Below, one piece after another: positions 15,238 through 24,640 of a stretch of DNA of 31,661 nt. The DNA comes from an uncultured Collinsella sp. Its GTDB lineage: Bacteria; Actinomycetota; Coriobacteriia; Coriobacteriales; Coriobacteriaceae. The DNA is taken from contig CALFDJ010000020.1 of the NCBI GenBank assembly GCA_937950325.1, positions 1 to 31,661 on the forward strand, read 5' to 3'. The stretch's first letter is position 1; each line of letters begins with the position of its first letter. The position numbers and the translations under genes are program-made. The notes below the pieces were generated by a model. It did not search any database, had not been told where the DNA came from, and was given only the letters and a program-made list of their open reading frames with translations.

Positions 15238-16680
15238 ATGGACCAGACCGTACCCGCATACGCCGCCGAGGTGGCCGATTACGGGCGCAGCCGCGACCCC
15301 GAGCCGGGTGAGGGCGCGCTCGTTAAGAACGTGCGTCCCGAATCGCCCGCATGGGATGTGGGCATCGAGCCGGGCATGCGCGTACTCACGGTCAATGGCG
15401 AGCAGCTCACCGACATGATTGTGTGGCTCTGGGAGGCCGACGACGACACCGTCGACCTCGAGGTTTTCGACCCGCGCGACAACAGCGTTACCCCCGTCGA
15501 GCTCGACCGCTTCCCAGGAGAGGACTGGGGTCTTGAGTTCGATGGACCCATCTTCGATGGCATGCGCACCTGTGTGAACGCCTGCGTGTTCTGCTTTATG
15601 ACCATGCTGCCCAAGGGCGGCCGCTCCACGCTCTACATCCGCGACGATGACTATCGCCTGAGCTTTTTGCAGGGCAACTTCGTCACACTCACGAACCTCA
15701 CCGACGAAGATGTTCAAAACGTCATCCAACGCAACATGAGTCCCATGAACGTGTCGGTCCATGCTGTGAGCCCCGACGTCCGCCGCCGCATGATGGGCCG
15801 CAACGCCCAGCGAGGCATGGACGTACTCGAAGCCATCATGGCCGCCGGCATCGAAATTCACGCGCAGATCGTGTTGTGTCCCGGCATGAACGACGGCGAG
15901 GAGCTGGAAAAGACTCTGCGCTTTTGCGAGGAGCACGAGCAAATCACAAGCCTGGGCATTGTGCCGCTCGGTTTTACCAAGCACCAAAACCGCTTTAGCT
16001 GGTCATACAGCGACAAGCCCGAGCTGGCACGCGAGACCATCGCCATGATTCGACCGTTCCAGGACCGCGCCTATGAGCGCTTTGGCCGCCACACCTTCCA
16101 GATGAGCGACGAGTTCTATCTGGACGCCGGCATCGATCCTCCCGAGGCAGACTTTTACGACGGTTACCCGCAGTACTACGACGGCATCGGCATGATCCGC
16201 TCGTATCTGGACGAGACCGACGACGTGCTTGCCGCCGATGCCTCGCGACTGGCCCGCGTCCGCGAGGCCATCGGCACTCGCAGCCAGCACCTGCTGTGCC
16301 TCTCGGGCGCCAGCGCACGCGACACCGTGGCACGTTTCGTGGAATCGCCGCAGGGACTCGCCGGCACCGTCACGGCCATCAAGAATCGCTACTTTGGCGG
16401 CAACGTGGACGTGACCGGCCTCATCGTCGCCTGCGACATTCTGGAACAGCTGCCCCAAGATCTGTCGGGGGTTATGCTCTTTGTGCCTAAGCTCATGTTC
16501 AACGCTGACGGCATGACGCTTGACGAGTATCATCGTGACGATTTACTCGCAAGCCTTACCAGTCGCGGCGCCGAGGTTCATGTGGTGTCGACCATGCCGC
16601 ATGAGCTGCTCGATACCCTGGAGCACATCCTTGGCATTGCGCCTGCCGACTCTAACACTTCCACTGACCCTACCCATTAA
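15238..16680 (+). CDS. DUF512-family radical SAM protein with PDZ domain
   Basis: 480 aa. An N-terminal PDZ-like domain (25-90; SPAWDVGIEPGMRVLTVNGE) is followed by a radical SAM core with C112, C116 and C119 in the CxxxCxxC arrangement (TCVNACVFC) and the C-terminal DUF512 region. The protein is conserved next to der/engA in many Firmicutes and Actinobacteria; its substrate is not established. ATG 15238 lies two bases after ispH; an upstream in-frame start would sit deep inside ispH. Ten bases separate its stop from der. Confidence 0.9.
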   Translation: MDQTVPAYAAEVADYGRSRDPEPGEGALVKNVRPESPAWDVGIEPGMRVLTVNGEQLTDMIVWLWEADDDTVDLEVFDPRDNSVTPVELDRFPGEDWGLEFDGPIFDGMRTCVNACVFCFMTMLPKGGRSTLYIRDDDYRLSFLQGNFVTLTNLTDEDVQNVIQRNMSPMNVSVHAVSPDVRRRMMGRNAQRGMDVLEAIMAAGIEIHAQIVLCPGMNDGEELEKTLRFCEEHEQITSLGIVPLGFTKHQNRFSWSYSDKPELARETIAMIRPFQDRAYERFGRHTFQMSDEFYLDAGIDPPEADFYDGYPQYYDGIGMIRSYLDETDDVLAADASRLARVREAIGTRSQHLLCLSGASARDTVARFVESPQGLAGTVTAIKNRYFGGNVDVTGLIVACDILEQLPQDLSGVMLFVPKLMFNADGMTLDEYHRDDLLASLTSRGAEVHVVSTMPHELLDTLEHILGIAPADSNTSTDPTH

Positions 16681-16690
16681 AGGAGTGCAG

Positions 16691-18025
16691 ATGAAACCTA
16701 TCGTCGCCGTCGTCGGACGCCCCAACGTGGGCAAGTCCACGCTCGTTAACCGCCTGGCCCAGACCTCGGACGCCATCGTCCATGAGTCCCGCGGCGTTAC
16801 GCGCGACCGCTCGTACCACACGGCCGATTGGAACGGCCGCGAGTTCACCATTGTCGACACGGGCGGCATCGAACCGCTCAAGAGCGATGACGTCTTCGCC
16901 ACGTCCATTCGCGACCAGGCCCTCGCCGCCGCCGAGGAAGCCGCCGTCATCCTGTTTGTGGTCGACGGCCGCACCGGCGTCACCGAGGAGGACGAGTCGG
17001 TCGCCCGCATGCTCAAGCGCTGCGACAAGCCGGTCTTTCTGCTGGTGAACAAGCTCGACAACCCCGATCGCGAGAACGACAGCATCTGGGAGTTCTATTC
17101 GCTCGGTATCGGCGAGCCCACGCCGCTCTCGGCCCTGCACGGCCACGGCACGGGCGACCTGCTCGACGACATCGTGGCCCTGCTTCCGGAGGAAGAGGAC
17201 GAGGTCGCCGATGAGTTCCCCGACGCGCTGAACGTCGCCATCATCGGCCGCCCCAACGCCGGTAAGTCTTCGCTGTTCAACCGCATCCTGGGCGCCGACC
17301 GCTCCATCGTGTCCAACATTGCCGGCACGACGCGCGACGCCATCGACACGGTCGTCGAGCGCAACGGCAAGCACTACCGCATGGTCGACACCGCGGGCAT
17401 TCGCAAGAAGAGCACCGTGTACGAGAACATCGAGTACTACTCCATGGTTCGCGGCCTGCGCGCCATCGACCGCGCCGACGTGGCGCTGCTCGTCGTCGAC
17501 GCCTCCGTGGGCGTTACCGAGCAGGACCAGAAGGTCATGGGTCTTGCCATCGAGCGCGGCTGCGCCATCGTGGTGCTGCTCAACAAGTGGGATCTGCTCG
17601 ACGACGACCGTAAGCGCGAGGCCTGCATGGAGACCATCGACCGCCGTCTGGGCGTCATGGCTCCCTGGGCCCAGTACCTGCGCATCTCTGCCCTCACTGG
17701 CCGCAGCGTCGAGAAGATCTGGGCGATGGTCGACGCCGCCGAGAAGACGCGCTCGCAAAAGATCAGCACCTCGCGCCTCAACACGTTCCTCACCGACCTG
17801 CGCGAGTTCGGTCATACCGTGGTGGACGGCAAGCGACGCCTGCGCATGCACTACGTGACCCAGACGGGCGTCAACCCGCCGACGTTCACGTTCTTCGTCA
17901 ACCACAGCGACTTGGTCAACGACACCTACCAGCGCTACGTCGAGAACCGCATGCGTTCGACCTTCGATTTTGCCGGCACGCCCATTCGACTCTTCTTTAG
18001 GAAGAAGGAGCAAAAGGATGCATAA
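16691..18025 (+). CDS. der: Ribosome biogenesis GTPase Der (EngA)
   Basis: 444 aa. Tandem G domains: GRPNVGKST (9-17), DTGGIE and NKLDN; then GRPNAGKSS, DTAGIRKKS and NKWD. A KH-like C-terminal domain follows (about 355-444; RLRMHYVTQTG..PPTF..FVN). Needed for 50S subunit assembly. ATG 16691 has AAAGGAG upstream; earlier in-frame starts lie within the DUF512 gene and are rejected. Its end overlaps plsY by eight bases. Confidence 0.98.
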   Translation: MKPIVAVVGRPNVGKSTLVNRLAQTSDAIVHESRGVTRDRSYHTADWNGREFTIVDTGGIEPLKSDDVFATSIRDQALAAAEEAAVILFVVDGRTGVTEEDESVARMLKRCDKPVFLLVNKLDNPDRENDSIWEFYSLGIGEPTPLSALHGHGTGDLLDDIVALLPEEEDEVADEFPDALNVAIIGRPNAGKSSLFNRILGADRSIVSNIAGTTRDAIDTVVERNGKHYRMVDTAGIRKKSTVYENIEYYSMVRGLRAIDRADVALLVVDASVGVTEQDQKVMGLAIERGCAIVVLLNKWDLLDDDRKREACMETIDRRLGVMAPWAQYLRISALTGRSVEKIWAMVDAAEKTRSQKISTSRLNTFLTDLREFGHTVVDGKRRLRMHYVTQTGVNPPTFTFFVNHSDLVNDTYQRYVENRMRSTFDFAGTPIRLFFRKKEQKDA

Positions 18026-18701
18026 TCCGATTCTGCTGACCGCCATCTGCGCCGTTGTCTCGTTCTTTATCGGAGCGATTCCGTTTGGCCTGATCCTGGG
18101 CCGCGTGTTCAACCACACCGACATTCGCAAGGCGGGCTCCGGCAACATCGGCACCACCAACGCGCTGCGTGTAGCCGGTCCCAAGGTGGCCGCGCTCACG
18201 CTGCTGCTCGACTGCCTTAAGGGCGCCATCTGCGTTGTCATCGCCCGTCCGCTCATCGCGAGCGTGGGCTATGGATTTCCGCCGAACATCATGGCGCCCG
18301 GTGCCCCCGGCGACTGGATGCTCGGCGTCATCTGCCTAGCGGCAGTGTGGGGCCATATCTTCTCGCCTTACCTTAACTTCCACGGCGGCAAGGGTATCGC
18401 CGTTGGTCTGGGCGTCATCCTCGCCTGGTACTGGCCTATTGGCCTGTCGCTGCTGGGCATGTTTATCGTGGCCGTCGCCATCACCAAGTTTGTGTCGGTG
18501 GGCTCGCTTGCCGCGGCCATCGGTCTTCCCATCGCTGCTTGCGCGGTCTTTCCGTACAGCAGCCTGGGCCTCAAGTTCTGCATGGCGATAATCGGCATCA
18601 CCGTGGTGTGGGCCCATCGCGCGAACATCAAAAAGCTCATGACCGGTAAGGAGTCCAAGCTCTCGTTTACCAAGCGCGTCACCGAGCCCGACGATAAGTA
18701 G
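18018..18701 (+). CDS. plsY: Glycerol-3-phosphate acyltransferase PlsY
   Basis: 227 aa polytopic membrane protein. The three PlsY motifs are visible: SGNIGTTNALR (cytoplasmic loop 1), the HGGKG loop, and the final loop near AHRANI. Transfers the acyl group of acyl phosphate to glycerol 3-phosphate, the first step to phosphatidic acid and upstream of PlsC here. ATG 18018 overlaps der and has AAAAGG upstream. gpsA, which supplies its substrate, follows after nine bases. Confidence 0.97.
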   Translation: MHNPILLTAICAVVSFFIGAIPFGLILGRVFNHTDIRKAGSGNIGTTNALRVAGPKVAALTLLLDCLKGAICVVIARPLIASVGYGFPPNIMAPGAPGDWMLGVICLAAVWGHIFSPYLNFHGGKGIAVGLGVILAWYWPIGLSLLGMFIVAVAITKFVSVGSLAAAIGLPIAACAVFPYSSLGLKFCMAIIGITVVWAHRANIKKLMTGKESKLSFTKRVTEPDDK

Positions 18702-18710
18702 GAGAGAGTC

Positions 18711-19718
18711 ATGAATGTTGCGCTGATTGGCTCTGGCTCGTGGGGAACCGCCGTCGCCGGCCTTGCCGCCGCGCGAGCCGTGCGCGTAACCATGTGGGCC
18801 CATAGCGAGCAGACGGCCGCCGGCATTAACGGTGAGCACCGCAACCCCCGCTACCTTGTGGGCTACGAGCTGCCGGACAACGTGGTAGCAACGACCGAGC
18901 TCGCCCAGGCGCTCGACGGTGCCGATGCGATCATCTTTGCCGTGCCCTCCACGCACTTGCGCGACGTGTGCCATCGGGCAGCGCCCTTTATCGCCGCCGA
19001 TACCCCGGTGCTCTGCCTCACCAAGGGTATTGAGCCCGAGTCTGGCCTGCTCATGAGCGAGGTCATCGCCAGTGAGATCGGCAACGAGGCACGTGTCGCG
19101 GCGCTTTCGGGCCCCAACCATGCCGAGGAGATCTGCCGCGGCGGACTTTCTGCCGCCGTCATCGCCAGCAAAGACGCGCAGGTAGGGGAGACCTTTAAGA
19201 ACCTGCTCCTATCCACGGCCTTCCGCATCTACCTGTCGCAGGACATGACCGGCGTCGAGGTTTGCGGCGCCATGAAAAACGTCATCGCCATCGTGTGCGG
19301 CATTTCCGCCGGCTCCGGCGCAGGCGACAACACGCTCGCCCTCATCATGACGCGCGGCCTGGCCGAGATCAGCCGTCTGGTGCACGCCCGCGGCGGACAA
19401 GCCATGACCTGCATGGGACTCGCCGGCATGGGCGACCTCATTGCCACCTGCACCTCAGAGCATTCGCGCAACCGCACCTTTGGCTACGAGTTTGCCCACG
19501 GCGTGTCGCTCGACGAGTACCAGACGCGCACGCATATGGTGGTGGAGGGCGCCGTCGCCGCCCGCAGCGTCAGCGAGCTTGCCCGTTCACTGGGCGTAGA
19601 CATTCCGCTCACCTTTGCCGTCGAGCAAACGCTCTACAACGGTGTTACTTTGGATAGGGCGCTCGAGATTCTCACCGACCGCGTCCCTTCTCAAGAGTTC
19701 TACGGACTCACCGACTAG
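18711..19718 (+). CDS. gpsA: NAD(P)H-dependent glycerol-3-phosphate dehydrogenase
   Basis: 335 aa. N-terminal Rossmann motif GSGSWGTA (7-14), SGPNHAEE, catalytic Lys in GAMKNVIAI, and the C-terminal GLAGMGDLIATCTS...RN motif. Reduces dihydroxyacetone phosphate to sn-glycerol 3-phosphate for PlsY. GGAGAGAG stands upstream of ATG 18711. Confidence 0.98.
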   Translation: MNVALIGSGSWGTAVAGLAAARAVRVTMWAHSEQTAAGINGEHRNPRYLVGYELPDNVVATTELAQALDGADAIIFAVPSTHLRDVCHRAAPFIAADTPVLCLTKGIEPESGLLMSEVIASEIGNEARVAALSGPNHAEEICRGGLSAAVIASKDAQVGETFKNLLLSTAFRIYLSQDMTGVEVCGAMKNVIAIVCGISAGSGAGDNTLALIMTRGLAEISRLVHARGGQAMTCMGLAGMGDLIATCTSEHSRNRTFGYEFAHGVSLDEYQTRTHMVVEGAVAARSVSELARSLGVDIPLTFAVEQTLYNGVTLDRALEILTDRVPSQEFYGLTD

Positions 19719-19736
19719 CGCAGAAAGGCTACTACC

Positions 19737-20408
19737 ATGGGTTCCATTAAAATCGCTCCGTCCGTCCTCTCGGCCGACATGGCCAACCTCAAGGGCGAAC
19801 TCGACAAGATCGCCGGTGCCGACTTTGTGCACTTCGACGTCATGGACGGCCACTTTACCGGCAACCTGACCTTTGGCGTCGACATCCTTAAGGCCGTCAA
19901 GCGCTCCACCGATGTACCGGTCGACGCGCACCTGATGGTGTCGAACCCCGACGAGACGGTCGATTGGTACGCAGACGCCGGCGCCGATATGATCACCGTA
20001 CACTACGAGGCCTCCACACACCTGCACCGCACGCTCACGCATCTGCAGCAGCGCGGCGTCAAAGCCGGTGTGGTGCTCAACCCCGCCACCCCCGTGTGCG
20101 TACTCGAGAGCATCATCGACGTCGTCGATATGGTGCTGCTCATGAGCGTGAACCCCGGCTTTGGCGGCCAGAGCTTTATCCCGGGCACCATTGCCAAACT
20201 GCACGAGCTCAAGGCCATGTGCGAGCGTCACGGCGTTTCGCCTCTCATCGAGGTCGATGGCGGTATCTCTTCCAAGAACATCGCCGAGGTCGTCAAGGCT
20301 GGCGCCAACGTGCTCGTCGCAGGTTCCGCCGTATTTAAGTCCGAAGATCCCGCCGCCGAGGTTGCGCTGCTGCAGAAGCTGGGCAACGAGGCCGCACAGG
20401 AGGCATAA
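19737..20408 (+). CDS. rpe: Ribulose-phosphate 3-epimerase
   Basis: 223 aa TIM barrel. Key blocks: IAPSVLSADMANL, HFDVMDGHF (metal-binding His and Asp), DAHLMVSNP, VNPGFGGQSF and EVDGGISSKN. Interconverts ribulose 5-phosphate and xylulose 5-phosphate. GAAAGG lies upstream of ATG 19737. The next gene starts seven bases after its stop. Confidence 0.98.
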   Translation: MGSIKIAPSVLSADMANLKGELDKIAGADFVHFDVMDGHFTGNLTFGVDILKAVKRSTDVPVDAHLMVSNPDETVDWYADAGADMITVHYEASTHLHRTLTHLQQRGVKAGVVLNPATPVCVLESIIDVVDMVLLMSVNPGFGGQSFIPGTIAKLHELKAMCERHGVSPLIEVDGGISSKNIAEVVKAGANVLVAGSAVFKSEDPAAEVALLQKLGNEAAQEA

Positions 20409-20414
20409 ACCCTT

Positions 20415-21593
20415 ATGACCGCAGGTCAAAACCGCATACCCGTGAATCTTGACTTCGCCGCCTCGACGCCTATGCGCGCCGAGGCGCTCCTTGCGCAGCG
20501 CGAGTACGACGACAGCGAGCTTGCCGGCGTCAACCCCAACTCGCTGCATTCGCTCGGCCGCAAGGCTGCCGCGCGTCTGGAGGTTGCACGTCGCGAGATC
20601 GCCCGCAGCTTTGGCGCGCGCGTCCGCCCGTCCGAGATTGTACTGACCAACGGCGGCACCGAAGCCAACCAGCTGGCGCTGCTCGGTCTTGCCGAGGGCG
20701 CTCGTCAGCGCGATCGCAAGCGCGATCGTGTAATCGTTTCGGCCATCGAGCACGATTCGATTCTGGACAACCTGCCGTTGCTGCGTGCCGCCGGCTTTAC
20801 CGTCGACCTGGTGCAGCCCTGCCGCATGGGCTACATTGAGCCTGCCACGCTTGTCGAGCTGCTAGGCGACGACGTGGCGCTCGTGAGCATCATGGTTGCC
20901 AACAACGAGACCGGCGTGGTGCAGCCCATCCGCGAGCTTGCCGCGGCCACGCATACCGTTGGCGCCCTGTTCCACACCGATGCCATCCAGGGGTATCTGC
21001 ATATTCCGCTCGATGTCACCGAGCTGGGCGTCGACGCCATGTCCGTCGCAGCCCACAAGATTGGCGGTCCCGTGGCATCTGGCGCACTCTACGTTAAGAC
21101 CCGCACCCCGCTGCGCCCGCGCATCTTTGGCGGAGGACAGGAAGCCGGACGACGTGCCGGCACGCAGGACCTGCGCACGCAGCTAGCCTTTGCCGCTGCC
21201 GCCTCGTCTCTGGCGCCCCATGTGGCTCAGGAGCGGGCGACACTGCAAGCCCTTTCCGACAAGCTCTACGCCACGCTAACGGCCCACCCGCGCATTCACG
21301 CCACCATGGGCGACTACGCACAGGCCGATCGTCTGCCGAGCATGGTTTCCATCTACGTCGACGGCATGGACTCCGAGGAGCTCATCGTCAAGCTCGACGC
21401 CGCCGGCTTTGAGGTATCGGCAGGCTCGGCGTGCTCGAGCGGCAGCATGGACCCCAGCCACGTTTTAAGCGCGATGGGCATCGGTCGCGAGCAGGCATTG
21501 GGCGCCCTTCGCATCTCGTTCGATGACCGCGTGAATCCGGACGATCTGGACGAGTTTGCCCAGACGCTGCTCTCGATCGTAAGTGCCGCATGA
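20415..21593 (+). CDS. Cysteine desulfurase (NifS/IscS-like)
   Basis: 392 aa aminotransferase class V. PLP Lys215 is in AHKIGG, H113 in AIEHDS, and NNETG, GGGQEAGRRAGT and the catalytic Cys340 in AGSACSSG are all present. Releases sulfur from cysteine for Fe-S clusters or thiolation. No IscU/SufU scaffold gene is adjacent, so the acceptor is unknown; a tRNA-thiolation partner is possible. Overlaps the Nif3 gene by ATGA (21590-21593). Confidence 0.93.
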   Translation: MTAGQNRIPVNLDFAASTPMRAEALLAQREYDDSELAGVNPNSLHSLGRKAAARLEVARREIARSFGARVRPSEIVLTNGGTEANQLALLGLAEGARQRDRKRDRVIVSAIEHDSILDNLPLLRAAGFTVDLVQPCRMGYIEPATLVELLGDDVALVSIMVANNETGVVQPIRELAAATHTVGALFHTDAIQGYLHIPLDVTELGVDAMSVAAHKIGGPVASGALYVKTRTPLRPRIFGGGQEAGRRAGTQDLRTQLAFAAAASSLAPHVAQERATLQALSDKLYATLTAHPRIHATMGDYAQADRLPSMVSIYVDGMDSEELIVKLDAAGFEVSAGSACSSGSMDPSHVLSAMGIGREQALGALRISFDDRVNPDDLDEFAQTLLSIVSAA

Positions 21594-22399
21594 TCGTTGC
21601 CGAGCTTGAGCGCGCGCTGCTTACACGCTATCCCAAGACGGATGCCGAGGGCTGGGATCATGTAGGGCTCTCCGTGGGAGATCCTGCTGCCGAGATTACC
21701 GGTGTTGCCTGCGCACTCGATGCGACCGAGGCCAACGTGCGCCGCGCTCTTGAGGCCGGCGCCAACGTGCTGCTGACGCATCATCCCATCTATATCAAGG
21801 CGCCTGAGGCCTTTTGTCCGGCGGATGCCACACGTCCCCAATGCAGCGCGGCGCTCTACGAGGCAGCGCGTTGCGGCGTGAGCATCATATCGCTCCACAC
21901 CAACCTGGACCGCTCGCACGAAGCCCGTGTCCGCCTGAGCAAGCTGCTGGGTGCTGCACCCGTAAGCTCACTGGAGCACGTGGACGACCCCGAAGCCACC
22001 GGCCTGGGCGCGCTTGCAACGCTCAACGACCCGTATACGCTGCGCGATCTTGCCGCCCGTGCTGCCACGGCCTTCGGAAGCGACACGCGCGTATGGGGCG
22101 ATGCCGAGCGCCCGTGCCGCACCGTCGCCATTCTGGGCGGCTCCCTGGGCGACTTTGGCGAGATCGCCATCGCCGCGGGTGCGGATGTCGTCGTGACGGG
22201 CGAGGCGGGCTATCACGTGGCGCAGGACCTCGCTCTGCGCGGTCTGGGCGTCATCTTGCTCGGCCACGACCGCTCCGAGGAGCCGTTCGTTGATATATTG
22301 ATGAACTCTGCAGTTGACGCCGGGGTCGACCCCCGTCATGCGATTAAAATACTGAACCCTTGCCAATGGTGGACTGTGACAAAAGGAGAGAACTTATGA
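21590..22399 (+). CDS. Nif3-like dinuclear metal centre protein (DUF34)
   Basis: 269 aa. Metal-site blocks: LTHHPIYIK (His pair), SLHTNLD and a C-terminal TGEAGYH/VILLGHDRSE block. Members form hexameric rings with a two-metal site; proposed roles include GTP cyclohydrolase-like or metal-insertion activity, unsettled. This is the short form without the PII-like insert. Start and stop both overlap neighbours by four bases (ATGA), a translationally coupled trio with the desulfurase and the zinc-ribbon gene. Confidence 0.9.
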   Translation: MIVAELERALLTRYPKTDAEGWDHVGLSVGDPAAEITGVACALDATEANVRRALEAGANVLLTHHPIYIKAPEAFCPADATRPQCSAALYEAARCGVSIISLHTNLDRSHEARVRLSKLLGAAPVSSLEHVDDPEATGLGALATLNDPYTLRDLAARAATAFGSDTRVWGDAERPCRTVAILGGSLGDFGEIAIAAGADVVVTGEAGYHVAQDLALRGLGVILLGHDRSEEPFVDILMNSAVDAGVDPRHAIKILNPCQWWTVTKGENL

Positions 22400-23115
22400 G
22401 CGCCGGCGCTACGCTACTCAAGCTGCAACAGATCGATTTGGAGCTCGCCCGCAACAAGAGCGAACTTGCCAATATGCCGGAGCTCAAGGAGCTCGCTTCC
22501 AAGCGCAAGACCTATGTGAAACTCAAGTCCGAGATGACCAAGCTCTACGCCCAGCGCAAGGATCTGGACATTGAGCTCGACGATCTCAACACCACCGAGA
22601 TTCAGACCAACAACGCCATCGAGGCTGCCAAAAAGCGTCACGTCGACGGCTCCGACTACCGCGAGGTTCAGGACCTGGAGAATGAGCTCGCCACATTGGC
22701 CAAGCGTCTGGACAAGATTGAGCACACCCGCAAGGACGTCGTTGTCGCCCATAAGGAGGCGCTCGACCGCGAGACCCGCGCGCAGGCCATCATCGCCAAG
22801 TTCGAGGAGGGCGTGAAGGCCGATACCAAGGCCGCCCGCGCCAAGGCTGCCGACCTGCAGGCTCAGATTGACGCCGCCACTAAGGAGCGCACCGCGCTTG
22901 CCGCCACGCTGCCGGCCGACGTGCTCACCGACTACGAGCGTCTGCTCAAGCAGTTCCGCGGCCTTGCCGTCGAGACCATCCAGGGCAACATCCCCACGGT
23001 TTGCCACACCGCGCTGCAGGCATCGTCCATGAGCGACCTCAACCACGATGGTAGCGAGATTACGCACTGCCCGTACTGCCACCGCCTCCTGGTGCTCCCG
23101 AGCAAGGAAGCCTAG
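22396..23115 (+). CDS. CT398-like coiled-coil protein with (incomplete) zinc ribbon
   Basis: 239 aa. Residues 8-190 form a long antiparallel coiled coil (heptads rich in Leu, Glu, Lys), and residues 199-231 a small ribbon. The second knuckle HCPYCHRL (C225, C228) is normal. The first knuckle has only C203 (PTVCHTAL), whereas the family usually has CxxCH. The family is placed near DUF34/Nif3 genes in many genomes and is thought to bind nucleic acid or membrane-export components. AAAAGGAGAG precedes ATG 22396. Confidence 0.88.
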   Translation: MSAGATLLKLQQIDLELARNKSELANMPELKELASKRKTYVKLKSEMTKLYAQRKDLDIELDDLNTTEIQTNNAIEAAKKRHVDGSDYREVQDLENELATLAKRLDKIEHTRKDVVVAHKEALDRETRAQAIIAKFEEGVKADTKAARAKAADLQAQIDAATKERTALAATLPADVLTDYERLLKQFRGLAVETIQGNIPTVCHTALQASSMSDLNHDGSEITHCPYCHRLLVLPSKEA

Positions 23116-23117
23116 CG

Positions 23118-24332
23118 ATGGCGGCGGCATCCAACAATTCAATGCAACTTGAGGGAAAAACGATCCTGCTGGGCATTACCGGCGGGATCGCCGCCTATAA
23201 GTCGTGCAATATCGTGCGCTTGCTGCAAAAGCGCGGCGCGCGCGTCAAGGTCGTTATGAGCGAGCATGCCACCGAGTTTGTGGGCCCGCTCACCTTCCGT
23301 GCGCTCACCAACGAGCCTGTTGCCGTGGGCTTATTCGACGATCCCTCCGACCCCATCCACCACATTTCGCTGGCGCAGGAGCCCGATCTGGTGGTCGTGG
23401 CGCCCGCGACGGCCAATATCATCGCCAAGATGGCCAACGGCATCGCCGACGACCTCATCTCCACCACGCTACTTGCGACGCCGCGACCCATCGTGATCGC
23501 GCCCGCTATGAACAACGGCATGTGGAAGGCACCGGCGACACGGGCCAACATGTCCACGCTGCGCGAGCGCGGTGTCCATGTGGTGGGACCCGGCAGCGGC
23601 TACCTTGCCTGCGGCGACGTGGACACGGGCCGCATGAGCGAGCCCGAGGAAATCGTCGAGGCTGTCTGTGAGGTGCTCAACCCCGCGCCTCAGGACCTGG
23701 CAGGCAAGCGCATCGTCATCACCGCCGGCCCCACGCACGAACCGATCGACCCGGTGCGCTTCATTGGCAACCGCTCTTCGGGCAAGATGGGCGTCGCCCT
23801 GGCGGGGGAGGCTGCTCGCCGCGGTGCTACGGTCACGCTCGTGTTGGGACCGACATCGGTCGATGTGCCCCGCGGCGTGGAGTGCGTGCGCGTGCAGACC
23901 GCCGCAGAGATGCTCCAGGCGGCCTTGAGCGCCTTCCAGACGGCCGATGTGGCTATTTGTGCGGCCGCCGTCGCCGACTACACGTCTGCGGCCCCGGCGG
24001 ACCATAAACTCAAAAAGTCGAACGAACGCTTGGATCGCATCGAGCTTGTCGAAACGGTCGACATTTTGGCCGAGCTCTCGCGCCAGAAGGGCGAACGATG
24101 CGTGATCGGATTTGCGGCCGAGACCGATAACGTTGTCGAGTACGCCGAGCGCAAATTGACCCGCAAGGGCTGCGATGTAATTATCGCCAACGACGTCTCA
24201 CGCACCGATTCGGGCTTTGGGACCGACACCAACAAGGCCTGGATCGTGAGTACAGCGGGTACGCAAGAACTTCCCGTGCTAACAAAACCCCAGCTCGCAG
24301 ATACAATTTTGGACTTGCTTCAAAATTTATAA
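23118..24332 (+). CDS. coaBC: Bifunctional phosphopantothenoylcysteine decarboxylase / phosphopantothenate-cysteine ligase
   Basis: 404 aa. CoaC flavoprotein half: GITGGIAAYKSC, catalytic His in DPIHHISLAQ, PAMNNGMW, and substrate-clamp Cys in GYLACGD. The CoaB half starts near residue 195: ITAGPTHEPIDPVRFIGNRSSGKMG, AAVADY, KLKK and IGFAAET. Two consecutive steps of coenzyme A synthesis. Start ATG 23118 with AAGGAAG upstream; ATG 23142 is an alternative. Last gene of the core run; the tRNA-Pro promoter begins within 10 bases of its stop. Confidence 0.97.
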   Translation: MAAASNNSMQLEGKTILLGITGGIAAYKSCNIVRLLQKRGARVKVVMSEHATEFVGPLTFRALTNEPVAVGLFDDPSDPIHHISLAQEPDLVVVAPATANIIAKMANGIADDLISTTLLATPRPIVIAPAMNNGMWKAPATRANMSTLRERGVHVVGPGSGYLACGDVDTGRMSEPEEIVEAVCEVLNPAPQDLAGKRIVITAGPTHEPIDPVRFIGNRSSGKMGVALAGEAARRGATVTLVLGPTSVDVPRGVECVRVQTAAEMLQAALSAFQTADVAICAAAVADYTSAAPADHKLKKSNERLDRIELVETVDILAELSRQKGERCVIGFAAETDNVVEYAERKLTRKGCDVIIANDVSRTDSGFGTDTNKAWIVSTAGTQELPVLTKPQLADTILDLLQNL

Positions 24333-24340
24333 AAAAGTTC

Positions 24341-24370
24341 TTGCACAAGGCTAAAGTTTCGGGTTAATAT
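24341..24370 (+). promoter_or_regulatory. Promoter of tRNA-Pro
   Basis: TTGCAC at 24341-24346 and TAATAT at 24365-24370 with an 18-base spacer, ending 42 bases before the tRNA. Confidence 0.7.
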
Positions 24371-24412
24371 ACTCCCTGTTGCGAGCGAGAGCAGAGCAAC
24401 AGACAAAAGCTT

Positions 24413-24489
<77 letters not shown>

Positions 24490-24499
24490 GAAGTTTGCA

Positions 24500-24528
24500 G
24501 GTCAGACACCTAGTGTCTGACCTTTTTT
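24500..24528 (+). terminator. Rho-independent terminator after tRNA-Pro
   Basis: Perfect 10-bp stem (ggtcagacac / gtgtctgacc) with a CTA loop followed by six T. Confidence 0.93.
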
Positions 24529-24531
24529 GTT

Positions 24532-24547
24532 TTAAGCAATTGCTTAA
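24532..24547. repeat. 16-bp palindrome
   Basis: TTAAGCAATTGCTTAA is a perfect palindrome directly after the terminator, and its half site (ATTAAGCAA) recurs at about 24553-24561. Function unknown; possibly a protein-binding site or a back-up terminator. Confidence 0.7.
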
Positions 24548-24640
24548 TTTTGATTAAGCAACAGGGTGCCAAAAATCTACCTGCGCGATAATCGCTTTTT
24601 GCGGTTACTTGCGCGTTTTGCACGCGCTTGAGCCGATTTA

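Noticed and set aside
16670..18256. 528-codon open frame antisense to der and plsY
   Set aside because: High-GC codon use leaves long open frames on the opposite strand; no protein family pattern, and der is certain on the plus strand.
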